DNA from: Bacteroidota bacterium
GTDB taxonomy: Bacteria > Bacteroidota > Bacteroidia > Chitinophagales > Chitinophagaceae
Assembly (NCBI GenBank): GCA_023433265.1
Contig: JAEZDR010000017.1
Coordinates: 1 to 16,236 of the forward strand
Length of the DNA stretch: 16,236 bases
Direction: 5' to 3'
Below the pieces are notes generated by a model. It worked only from the letters and a program-made list of their open reading frames with translations, was not told where the DNA came from and made no database searches. Shown here piece by piece: positions 8,021-14,550 of this stretch (its first letter is position 1; every line of letters begins with the position of its first letter). The position numbers and the translations under genes are program-made.

Positions 8021-8683
8021 ATGAAGAAGCTATTTTTCTGCGCAATTGCAGGGGCGCTGACCCTTTCTGCCTGCAACCAGGGGAATGAAACAAAATCAGA
8101 TGCAACAGTGGTTGACTCTGCGAAGGTTGAGAACAATGAAGCTGCTTCTGCGCCAACTGAGGCAACTGCTGCACCTATGAGTAAAGAGGATGCTGAAAAG
8201 GCCTATATGAGTTACATGACACCGGGGCAGGAGCATGAGATGATGAAAAAGGATGTGGGAAGATGGACAGTAGAAATGAAAAGCTGGATGCATCCGGATT
8301 CTGCTGCTATGGAAAGCAAGGGGACTGCTGATATTAAAATGGTAATGGGCGGCAGGTACCAGGAAGCATTATTTAAGTCAACATGGATGGGACAGCCTTT
8401 TGAAGGAAGAAGCCTGACAGCGTTTGACAATACAAAGAAAACCTACATCAACACCTGGATAGATAATATGGGAACTGGTATGATGATTATGGAAGGTAAG
8501 CCCTCTACAGATGGCAAGACTATGACATTTGTTGGCAAGATGACCGATCCAATTTCAGGGAAAGATTTGGATTGCCGCGAAGTTTGGACAATTGTAGATG
8601 ACAAAACCCAGTTAATGGAAATGTATAGTAACCGCTACGGAAAAGAAGCCAAGGAAATGGAAATGAAAATGATAAAGCAATAA
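8021..8683 (+). CDS. DUF1579-family lipoprotein
   Basis: This is an exported lipoprotein of unknown function. The frame is open from a TTG at 7997; I choose the ATG at 8021 because it starts a lipoprotein signal (MKKLFFCAIAGALTLSAC) with lipobox LSAC and lipidated C18. A low-complexity Ala/Glu/Thr linker follows (about 19-55). The remainder matches the DUF1579 pattern as I know it: GQEHEMMKKDVGRWTVEM, then MGGRYQEALFKSTWMGQPFEGRSLTAFDNTKKTYINTWIDNMGTGMM and an ending rich in Met/Glu/Lys. The fold is expected to be a lipocalin-like beta barrel. It has its own weak promoter and a strong terminator, so it looks monocistronic. The position just after the export operon may be incidental. Confidence 0.75.
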   Translation: MKKLFFCAIAGALTLSACNQGNETKSDATVVDSAKVENNEAASAPTEATAAPMSKEDAEKAYMSYMTPGQEHEMMKKDVGRWTVEMKSWMHPDSAAMESKGTADIKMVMGGRYQEALFKSTWMGQPFEGRSLTAFDNTKKTYINTWIDNMGTGMMIMEGKPSTDGKTMTFVGKMTDPISGKDLDCREVWTIVDDKTQLMEMYSNRYGKEAKEMEMKMIKQ

Positions 8684-8696
8684 CAGATATTTATTG

Positions 8697-8730
8697 ACAG
8701 AAAAGCCACCCTCAGGGGTGGCTTTTCTGT
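8697..8730. terminator. Bidirectional hairpin terminator
   Basis: A perfect 15-bp stem is seen: ACAGAAAAGCCACCC at 8697-8711 pairs with its complement at 8716-8730 around loop TCAG. The A-rich outer arm gives a T-rich tail on either strand, so it can end both the DUF1579 gene from the left and the glnS transcript from the right. Its core resembles the terminator at 1490-1528. Confidence 0.88.
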
Positions 8731-8794
8731 TATGCGGGCTTATTACTTTTGCCTTGCAAGCGTCGGCTTGTCAATAACCCTGAAGTATTCATTT

Positions 8795-8965
8795 TTAAAC
8801 GGCTACGTATTCTTCATGTTCAAAGACTTCGAAATGGCAGTCGTAGCCCGTTTGCAGGGCAGATAATGAGCTTCGAAGCCATGGTTTTCCGTTTATGGAG
8901 TGAATGACGTTCTCCCCGCCGGTGGCGCTGTAATAGGTTCTAAAAAGAAGCCGATTAACCCTTCT
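8795..8965 (-). pseudogene. Start-less open frame after glnS, possible gene remnant
   Basis: On the minus strand, the frame ending in TAA at 8795-8797 stays open for 56 codons and overlaps the last codons of glnS by nine bases. It has no ATG, GTG or TTG start. The predicted residues look protein-like rather than random: from TYYSATGGENVIHSINGKPW to CHFEVFEHEEYVAV at the end. It lies between the glnS stop and the shared terminator. I do not recognise a family. It may be the C-terminal end of a lost gene, or a chance open frame of modest length. No fusion with glnS is possible without two frameshifts or a stop read-through, because a TAA closes this frame at 8966-8968. Confidence 0.3.
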
Positions 8966-10616
8966 TTACCTCTTTAGCCCAGGCATCCTTCAATGTAACG
9001 GTACGGTTGAAGATCATTTTACTGGGACTAGTATCCTTGTCGAGACAGAAATATCCTTTGCGTAGAAACTGGTAGCGCTCGTCAAACTTCGCTTTAGTTA
9101 GAGCCGGTTCTGCATATACCTGATCAATTACTGTAAGGCTACCAGGGTTGATGTAGCTTTTAAAATCTCCTTCCTCATTAGAAGGGTCTTCTACCTGAAA
9201 AAGCCTGTCGTACAGCCGTACTTCTACAGCCTGCGCATGCTCCGCGCTCACCCAATGTAATGTACCTTTTACGTGTATACCTGATGTATCACTACCACTG
9301 CGACTTTCAGGAATATAGGTACATTTCAGTTCCATTACATTCCCCGCATCATCCTTCACTACTTCATCGCAACGGATAATGTAGGCATACTTTAGCCGTA
9401 CCATCTGCCCGGGGGCCAGCCTAAAGTACTTTTTAGGAGGGTTCTCCATAAAGTCGTCACGCTCTATATACAAGTTTGCCGAGAAAGGAATTTCCCTGCT
9501 GCCGCTTTTTTCATCCTCAGGGTTGTCTTCACCTATAAGGACTTCCATACCTTTCTCATAGTTCGTTATAGTAACCTTTAGAGGATCAAATACTACCATC
9601 CTCCGTAGAGCTGTTTTATTGAGATGTTCCCTAACGCAAAACTCCAGCAAACCAACATCTATAAGGTTTTCCCGTTTGGCTACACCAATTCGATCGCAGA
9701 AGTCCCGTATAGATTCAGGCGTAAAGCCACGTCTGCGGAGCCCGCTGATCGTCGGCATGCGTGGATCATCCCAGCCCGTGACATGCTTCTCATTTACCAG
9801 TTGCAAAAGTTTACGCTTGCTCATCACCGTATAGTTCAGGTTGAGCCTAGCAAATTCATATTGATGGGATGGGAATATTTCCAACTTTTCGATAAACCAA
9901 TCATATAGTTCGCGATGAGGAATAAATTCCAAAGTGCAAATACTATGGGTAATATTTTCAATGCTATCGCTTTGCCCGTGCGCAAAATCGTACATAGGGT
10001 AGATGCACCACGCATCCCCCGTACGGTGGTGGTGTGCATGCTTAATGCGATACATAATAGGATCGCGCATGTGCATGTTCTGATGGGCCATGTCTATTTT
10101 TGCCCTCAAAACCTTGCTTCCGTCGGGGTATTTTTCCGCACGCATATCCCTGAACATTTGAAGGTTTTCGTCTATGCTTCTGTTGCGGTGTGGGCTTTCT
10201 GTTCCCGGCGTGGTGGGTGTGCCTTTTGTTGCTGCTATTTCTTCGGCCGTTAGGTCATCCACGTAAGCATAGCCCTTTTTTATTAGTTGCTCGGCAAAGT
10301 TGTAAAGCTGCTCAAAATAGTCAGACGCATAAAGCTCACTCTTCCATGTAAACCCAAGCCATTTTACATCCTCTTTTATGCTGTCTACATACTCAGTGTC
10401 TTCAGTAACGGGATTGGTATCATCAAACCGCAGGTTTGTGTATCCGCCATACTTTAGCGCCAATCCAAAATTGAGGCAGATACTCTTTGCATGCCCTATA
10501 TGCAGGTAGCCGTTTGGCTCGGGCGGAAAACGGGTTACAATGGATTTATATTTTCCGTTATTTAAATCCTCTTCTATAATCTCTTCTATAAAATTAAGCG
10601 ACTTAACGTCTGCCAT
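8955..10616 (-). CDS. glnS: Glutaminyl-tRNA synthetase
   Basis: The enzyme charges tRNA(Gln) with glutamine in the cytoplasm. The frame runs up to 10706, but I choose the ATG at 10616, because the extra 30 residues have no homology-like content and the promoter element lies between them and this start. From there it is 553 aa, close to E. coli GlnRS. It is a class I synthetase: PPEPNGYLHIGHAKSI with the HIGH motif at 39-42, and VMSKRK (265-269) as the KMSKS loop. The DDTNP, YDFAHG and IEN(I)THS(I)CTLEF stretches are typical of the GlnRS/GluRS catalytic core, and FRDMRAEKYPDG, LRAKIDMAHQNMHMRDP and the C-terminal beta-barrel half (from about 340) are specific to GlnRS. It is transcribed alone. 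Confidence 0.96.
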   Translation of the reverse strand: MADVKSLNFIEEIIEEDLNNGKYKSIVTRFPPEPNGYLHIGHAKSICLNFGLALKYGGYTNLRFDDTNPVTEDTEYVDSIKEDVKWLGFTWKSELYASDYFEQLYNFAEQLIKKGYAYVDDLTAEEIAATKGTPTTPGTESPHRNRSIDENLQMFRDMRAEKYPDGSKVLRAKIDMAHQNMHMRDPIMYRIKHAHHHRTGDAWCIYPMYDFAHGQSDSIENITHSICTLEFIPHRELYDWFIEKLEIFPSHQYEFARLNLNYTVMSKRKLLQLVNEKHVTGWDDPRMPTISGLRRRGFTPESIRDFCDRIGVAKRENLIDVGLLEFCVREHLNKTALRRMVVFDPLKVTITNYEKGMEVLIGEDNPEDEKSGSREIPFSANLYIERDDFMENPPKKYFRLAPGQMVRLKYAYIIRCDEVVKDDAGNVMELKCTYIPESRSGSDTSGIHVKGTLHWVSAEHAQAVEVRLYDRLFQVEDPSNEEGDFKSYINPGSLTVIDQVYAEPALTKAKFDERYQFLRKGYFCLDKDTSPSKMIFNRTVTLKDAWAKEVKKG

Positions 10617-10637
10617 GTTCTTTCCTGTTTTGAGTTG

Positions 10638-10645
10638 CAAATATA
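10638..10645 (-). promoter_or_regulatory. Bacteroidota-type -7 element for glnS
   Basis: Read on the minus strand, TATATTTG matches TAnnTTTG exactly and lies 21 bases upstream of the glnS ATG. That implies a leader of roughly 14 bases and supports the start at 10616 over the longer frame. No clear TTTG -33 box was found at the usual distance. Confidence 0.5.
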
Positions 10646-10763
10646 ACTGTTTGACCGCCCATGACGGGTGTGGTAGCGGGCAAAGGAGGATACCCTGCCG
10701 AAGCAAATGCCCGGCTTTAAATTAAATGGACAGAAAATGCTTTTAATCCCAAATATTTTAGTA

Positions 10764-10771
10764 TACCTTTA
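10764..10771 (+). promoter_or_regulatory. Possible -7 element for ssb and its leader
   Basis: TACCTTTA differs from TAnnTTTG by one base. A TTTT at 10741-10744 sits exactly 19 bases upstream where a TTTG -33 box would be expected. If real, the ssb transcript would carry a leader of about 115 bases containing the hairpin at 10784-10838. Confidence 0.3.
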
Positions 10772-10783
10772 TCCACGTTATTT

Positions 10784-10838
10784 AGCAGGCTATGCAGAAT
10801 GAACAAAAGGATAGGTGAGTAACTTCTGCCAGCCTGCT
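10784..10838 (+). ncRNA. Structured hairpin in the ssb leader
   Basis: AGCAGGCT (10784-10791) is complementary to AGCCTGCT (10831-10838). Inside it GCAGAA (10794-10799) is complementary to TTCTGC (10824-10829), leaving a 2+1 internal bulge and a 24-base loop. This is 14 base pairs in all. No T-run follows, so it is not a standard terminator. Two tiny open frames, starting at ATG 10792 (8 codons) and at ATG 10799 (7 codons), lie in the loop. Whether this is a regulatory leader, an independent small RNA or a protein-binding site is unknown. Confidence 0.35.
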
Positions 10839-10895
10839 CTGTAAAAAGTCTTTAATTTGGACTTCGCTAAAATGTAAAAGATTAAATTTTATAAT

Positions 10896-11315
10896 ATGGT
10901 ACGCTTACAAGCTATTGGAAATCTGGGGAAAGATTGCGCATTGAACACAGTAAACGGAAAGAATGTTATCAACTTCAACGTGGCGCATACTGACAGGTTT
11001 GCCGCTCCGGGACAACAACCAAAAACATTATGGATTGAATGCGCTTATTGGACCGATAAAACCGGCATTGCGCCCTACCTCAAAAAAGGAACCCAGGTGT
11101 TTGTTGAAGGCACACCGGAACTAAGAACTTATACTAATAAAGAAGGAAAAGAGGTTACAAATCTTAGCCTTCGCATCATGCATGTGGAACTTCTCGGTAA
11201 AAAGCAGGAAGGCGATATGGGTGGCAATAACATGGGTTCATATAACGCTGGTGGAATGCAGGCAGCTCCGGCTGGCAGCGATATGGGCAACCAAATTGAT
11301 GACTTGCCGTTCTAG
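10896..11315 (+). CDS. ssb: Single-stranded DNA-binding protein
   Basis: The protein coats single-stranded DNA during replication, repair and recombination and recruits partners through its C-terminal tip. Residues 1-102 form the OB-fold: the family's N-terminal strand with IGNLGKDC, INFNVAHTD, LWIECAYW with aromatic W46 and W52 for base stacking, and YLKKGTQVFVEGTPELRTYTNKEGKEVTNLSLRI. A Gly/Asn/Met-rich disordered linker follows (103-134). The conserved acidic tip DDLPF closes the protein at 135-139. At 139 aa it is shorter than E. coli SSB, chiefly because the linker is short. It is monocistronic, with a terminator directly after it. Confidence 0.94.
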   Translation: MVRLQAIGNLGKDCALNTVNGKNVINFNVAHTDRFAAPGQQPKTLWIECAYWTDKTGIAPYLKKGTQVFVEGTPELRTYTNKEGKEVTNLSLRIMHVELLGKKQEGDMGGNNMGSYNAGGMQAAPAGSDMGNQIDDLPF

Positions 11316-11334
11316 ACATAGAAAATTGTTTTAC

Positions 11335-11359
11335 AAGGGAGGCTTGCCTCCCTTTTTTT
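11335..11359 (+). terminator. Rho-independent terminator of ssb
   Basis: AAGGGAGG (11335-11342) pairs with CCTCCCTT (11347-11354) around CTTG, followed by a run of seven T (11353-11359). It begins 20 bases after the ssb stop. Confidence 0.92.
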
Positions 11360-11641
11360 GTAAAGGAACCCAAGCTTATTGCTATCGCCACTTTCACGGA
11401 ATATATAATTTGCAAGGCTACCAAATCCTGTATGCTCGGGTTAATAAGCTGACCTATATGGTATTTGACCCGATATTTCGCATGTGGGGCAAACTATATG
11501 CCTTCTACACCGGGCTTGGTGTGGGCTTAGACCTCGTGATTGTTAAAAGATTAACATTTTGTCAGTTAAACAACAAAACAACAGGCAAGTCACAACTCAG
11601 AATGAAATTATCTTTACCGCCTTTATAAACTACACGAGAGA
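11360..11641. other. Intergenic region between ssb and lolA
   Basis: No supported gene is seen in these 282 bases. A 148-codon + frame running from inside ssb to 11628 has no protein-like features. The region should hold the lolA promoter: TATCTTTA at 11609-11616 is one base from TAnnTTTG and 25 bases before the ATG, but has no matching -33 box. A TGTTAA-AAGA-TTAACA inverted repeat lies at 11541-11556. Confidence 0.4.
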
Positions 11642-12268
11642 ATGAAATATCTGTTTCTTTTATTATTAGCCGTTTTTGCTAGCGCATCTGTACAAGCTCA
11701 AACAGACGAAAAAGCAAAAGTGGTCCTGGACAAAGTAAGCAGCAAGGTGAAAAGCTTCCAGGGTATTACAGCTAAGTTTACTTACACTACTAAAACGAAA
11801 GCGAACGTAAAGAAGGGTACTGTTAATGGTGATATCTCCATAAAAGGAAAGAAATTCTTTATCAAACAGGGTGCAACCCAGATATTTTCCGATGGGAATA
11901 AGATATGGAATTACAACGGCGAAAATGAAATAACCGTTGCGGATGCTGATGACGACAGCAGGACGTTATCTCCACAAAAATTACTTACCGATTTTTACGA
12001 TAAAGACTTTACCTACAAGCTTATTGGATCTAAAGGCAATTTCCATGAAATTGAAATGACGCCCATTGATAAAAGAAAGAACTTTAAAAAAGTAAACGTA
12101 TACGTTGATAAGAATAAAAGCCTGATTACAAAAGCTCGTATCATTGACAAAGCTGAAAATATCATCGAATTTGACCTCAGGAACGTCAATACGAATGCTA
12201 ACCTTCCTGACAGCAGGTTTGTATTTGACGCTAAGAAATATCCTGGTGTCGAACTAATAGAACAATAA
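11642..12268 (+). CDS. lolA: LolA-like periplasmic outer-membrane lipoprotein carrier
   Basis: This protein is expected to carry lipoproteins across the periplasm from the inner membrane to the outer membrane. Residues 1-20 are a signal peptide (MKYLFLLLLAVFASASVQAQ). The mature 188-residue part has the LolA pattern: an N-terminal helix (KAKVVLDKVSSKVKSFQGITAKFTYTT), then antiparallel beta strands with NGDISIKGKKFFIK, QIFSDGNKIWNYNGENEITV, the SPQKLLTDFYDKDFTYKLIG helix, VYVDKNKSLITKARI and an ending with LPDSRFVFDAKKYPGVELIEQ. Length and order fit the LolA family in Bacteroidota, which commonly lies near ftsK. It stands alone between two terminators. A single-copy lolA assignment is likely, but Bacteroidota genomes can carry several LolA-like proteins. 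Confidence 0.85.
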   Translation: MKYLFLLLLAVFASASVQAQTDEKAKVVLDKVSSKVKSFQGITAKFTYTTKTKANVKKGTVNGDISIKGKKFFIKQGATQIFSDGNKIWNYNGENEITVADADDDSRTLSPQKLLTDFYDKDFTYKLIGSKGNFHEIEMTPIDKRKNFKKVNVYVDKNKSLITKARIIDKAENIIEFDLRNVNTNANLPDSRFVFDAKKYPGVELIEQ

Positions 12269-12285
12269 ACGACTTCGGATAACAG

Positions 12286-12309
12286 AAGCCGCCCAACGGG
12301 CGGCTTTTT
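12286..12309 (+). terminator. Rho-independent terminator of lolA
   Basis: AAGCCGCCC (12286-12294) pairs with GGGCGGCTT (12298-12306) around AAC, followed by a run of T to 12309. It starts 17 bases after the lolA stop. Confidence 0.92.
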
Positions 12310-12358
12310 ACATTAATGACTTGCGGGGACACTATATTTTCCGCATTTTTACATCGTA

Positions 12359-13066
12359 ATGAAACGCATTATCATCACTATCGACGGTTTTTCTTCTTGT
12401 GGTAAGAGTACCTTGGCAAAAGCGCTTGCGCGTGAACTCAACTACACTTTTATTGATAGTGGTGCAATGTACCGGGCCATAACGCTATACTTTCTACGTA
12501 ATCACATTGATTCACAGGATACAATCAAGGTGGTAGAAGCACTCAACGACATTAACCTTGAGTTCGAGTACAACGAAGCTTCGGGCAAGAGCGATATGAT
12601 CCTGAATGATGAAAACGTTGAACTTATCATCCGGGATATGCTTGTGAGCGAACATGTAAGCGACGTGGCGGCTATAAAGGAAGTAAGGGAATTTGCCGTT
12701 GCCCAGCAACAAAAAATGGGAGAGAGGAAAGGCATAGTAATGGACGGGCGTGATATTGGAACCACTGTATTTCCCCATGCAGAACTAAAAATATTTGTAA
12801 CTGCAGATCCTGCTATCAGAGTAGAACGTCGCTTCAAGGAGATGTACGAAAAAAATCCATACATCACAATCGAAGAAGTGAAAAGCAATCTTGAAATGCG
12901 GGATTATATTGATAGCAACCGTGAGTTTTCTCCTTTGCGTAAGGCAAATGATGCGTTGGAATTAAATAACAGCAACTTAACCCGAGACGAACAACTGCAG
13001 GTAGCCCTTAAATGGGTGAAAGAATGCACTGAGCAACTTCCACAAGCCGGCGAAATAAAAGCTTAA
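12359..13066 (+). CDS. cmk: Cytidylate kinase
   Basis: The enzyme phosphorylates CMP and dCMP with ATP in the cytoplasm and belongs to the P-loop NMP kinase superfamily. Visible motifs: Walker A GFSSCGKST (10-18), the CMP-binding segment DSGAMYRA (34-40), and VMDGRDIGTTVFPHAELKIFVTA (127-149), which carries the DGRDIGT signature of bacterial CMP kinases. RDYIDSNREFSPLRKANDA (181-198) covers the lid and nucleotide-binding arginines. The 235 aa length fits a standard bacterial Cmk. No clear promoter element was seen in the 49 bases between the lolA terminator and the ATG; CTATATTTT at 12332-12340 is a poor candidate. It ends 11 bases before the converging ispH gene. Confidence 0.95.
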   Translation: MKRIIITIDGFSSCGKSTLAKALARELNYTFIDSGAMYRAITLYFLRNHIDSQDTIKVVEALNDINLEFEYNEASGKSDMILNDENVELIIRDMLVSEHVSDVAAIKEVREFAVAQQQKMGERKGIVMDGRDIGTTVFPHAELKIFVTADPAIRVERRFKEMYEKNPYITIEEVKSNLEMRDYIDSNREFSPLRKANDALELNNSNLTRDEQLQVALKWVKECTEQLPQAGEIKA

Positions 13067-13085
13067 AGGATTGTTTATTAAGCTT
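13059..13085. repeat. Inverted repeat joining the converging ends of cmk and ispH
   Basis: AAGCTTAA (13059-13066) and TTAAGCTT (13078-13085) are exact complements around an 11-base loop. The left arm holds the cmk stop codon and the right arm the ispH stop codon on the other strand. No T-run follows on either side, so termination by this hairpin alone is doubtful; it could still protect 3' ends. Confidence 0.55.
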
Positions 13086-14313
13086 CGGCAGCGGTTGAAG
13101 CAAACTCCTCGATTATCTCATCTACTTTGCCGCTTACGTTAAAGAAAGAAGCGAGCTTCCGCACCACCTGCTCCACGAGGGCATCCGGACAACTTGCCCC
13201 GCTTGTTACCAATATCTTTACAGGGGTTTTTGCTGGCATGTATTCGTATACTGTACTTACCTGTTTGGTATGCCAGTTACAATGAACTAATTCCCGTTCG
13301 CTTACCAGTTTGTCCGCATCGTTTATAAAGTAGGATGGTAACTTCTGTTCGCAGAGTTCAACAAGGTGCGAGGTATTGCTACTGTTATAGCCGCCTATAA
13401 TAATGGCAAAATCTGCAGCGATATCTAACATTCCTGTTACTGCAGTTTGGTTATCATTTGTGGCATAACATAAAGTATCCCGGGTTTCTGCAAAATGGCC
13501 GGCTGCATCACCTTGATACTTGTTTATCATTACATTTTTAAGATGTTCTGCAATTGCCTGTGTTTCAGTTGCAAGTTGGGTTGTCTGGTTAACCACACCT
13601 ATCCGCACAAGGTCCCTTCTCACATCGAAACCTTCAGTAAAACGACCTGCGAACTGTTCGTAAAACAATGCGCTATCCACCTCACCCCTAATAAACGTTG
13701 CCAGTGTTTCGGCATCTTTTAAATCGTTAACAATCACCGCCTTTGTATGCTGTGATACATGGGAAAAAGTAGCCCTTGTTTCCTCGTGCTTTGGTTTTCC
13801 GTGTATTACAACCGTGAAACCTTTACGGGCAATTTGCTCGCTTTTATTCCAAACTCTTTCAACAAAAGGGCAAGTGGTATTGTAGCTTTCTATCTGAATA
13901 CCCTTGCTTTTCAAGAGGTTTTCTATAGTAACGGTTGTGCCGAAAGCGGGTATTAAAACGATGTCGCCAGCCTGCAACTCATCAAATGGAATAATTTGCC
14001 TGCCATAAGTATCCTGCAGAAACTTAACCCCACGTGCTTCCAGGTCGGCATTAACCTGTGGATTGTGTATCATTTCGCTCAGCAGGAAAATTCGCCTTCC
14101 GGGGTTCTCATCAATTGTCCTAAACGCTATATCAATCGCATTTTCAACCCCGTAGCAAAAGCCGAAATGACGGGCAAGGTAAACCTGAAGAGGGCCAAGA
14201 TCAAGAAGGGTAGGGCTAAAGTCCTTTTTCAGCTTGTCTTCGCTCTTTCTTTTTTGCTTTACCGCTGATATTAAACGGCTTCGGTATATAACAGGAACAT
14301 CGAATTGTTTCAT
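13078..14313 (-). CDS. ispH: 4-hydroxy-3-methylbut-2-enyl diphosphate reductase (long form)
   Basis: This is the last enzyme of the MEP pathway. It reduces HMBPP to isopentenyl and dimethylallyl diphosphates with an iron-sulfur cluster in the cytoplasm. Cluster cysteines are in their expected settings: C53 (ARHFGFCYGVENAID), C148 (NTTCPFVERVW) and C282 (RDTLCYATNDNQ). Substrate-binding histidines are H83 (EMIHNPQVN) and H176 with E178 (GKPKHEETRAT). The C-terminal lobe carries GGYNSSNTSHLVELC and TSGASCPDALVEQV. At 411 aa it is about 95 residues longer than E. coli IspH, with a basic N-terminal extension (1-42) and an insertion around 200-240; long IspH forms of this kind are known in Bacteroidota and cyanobacteria. 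The ATG at 14313 follows a good promoter element closely. A later start at residue 42 would lose only the extension. Confidence 0.95.
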   Translation of the reverse strand: MKQFDVPVIYRSRLISAVKQKRKSEDKLKKDFSPTLLDLGPLQVYLARHFGFCYGVENAIDIAFRTIDENPGRRIFLLSEMIHNPQVNADLEARGVKFLQDTYGRQIIPFDELQAGDIVLIPAFGTTVTIENLLKSKGIQIESYNTTCPFVERVWNKSEQIARKGFTVVIHGKPKHEETRATFSHVSQHTKAVIVNDLKDAETLATFIRGEVDSALFYEQFAGRFTEGFDVRRDLVRIGVVNQTTQLATETQAIAEHLKNVMINKYQGDAAGHFAETRDTLCYATNDNQTAVTGMLDIAADFAIIIGGYNSSNTSHLVELCEQKLPSYFINDADKLVSERELVHCNWHTKQVSTVYEYMPAKTPVKILVTSGASCPDALVEQVVRKLASFFNVSGKVDEIIEEFASTAAEA

Positions 14314-14332
14314 ATTGATGGGCTAACCTCTA

Positions 14333-14340
14333 CAAAGGTA
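14333..14340 (-). promoter_or_regulatory. Bacteroidota-type -7 element for ispH
   Basis: Read on the minus strand, TACCTTTG is a perfect and typical TAnnTTTG element, 19 bases upstream of the ispH ATG. It implies a leader of about 13 bases. The -33 region is A/T-rich but lacks an obvious TTTG. Confidence 0.6.
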
Positions 14341-14550
14341 AATTTTGAGCTGTTAAGGCTTTCTTTTTTGTTGCCGCTGTACAAATGTGTTGCTATAACA
14401 GGTCATACCGCCAATGCCAGGCTGCAACAACTGCAGGGAAAATAGCAAATCATATTAATGCGCAGTTGCTAACTACTTAGCTAAAAAAGAGTATTATAAG
14501 AGAGGCATAAAAGAAAGGTAAGAGATAGAGAGCCCGAAAATAAGCTGTAA

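Noticed and set aside
10617..10706. 30-residue N-terminal extension of glnS
   Set aside because: The ATG at 10616 begins the normal GlnRS N-terminus, and a perfect -7 element lies between the two starts, inside the extension.
11182..11628. 148-codon + frame overlapping ssb and the following intergenic region
   Set aside because: It starts within ssb in another frame, crosses the ssb terminator and has no protein-like composition.
14314..14550. Possible small gene or terminator between ispH and serA
   Set aside because: Apart from the ispH promoter element, I saw no coding frame, hairpin with T-run or repeat in this stretch.
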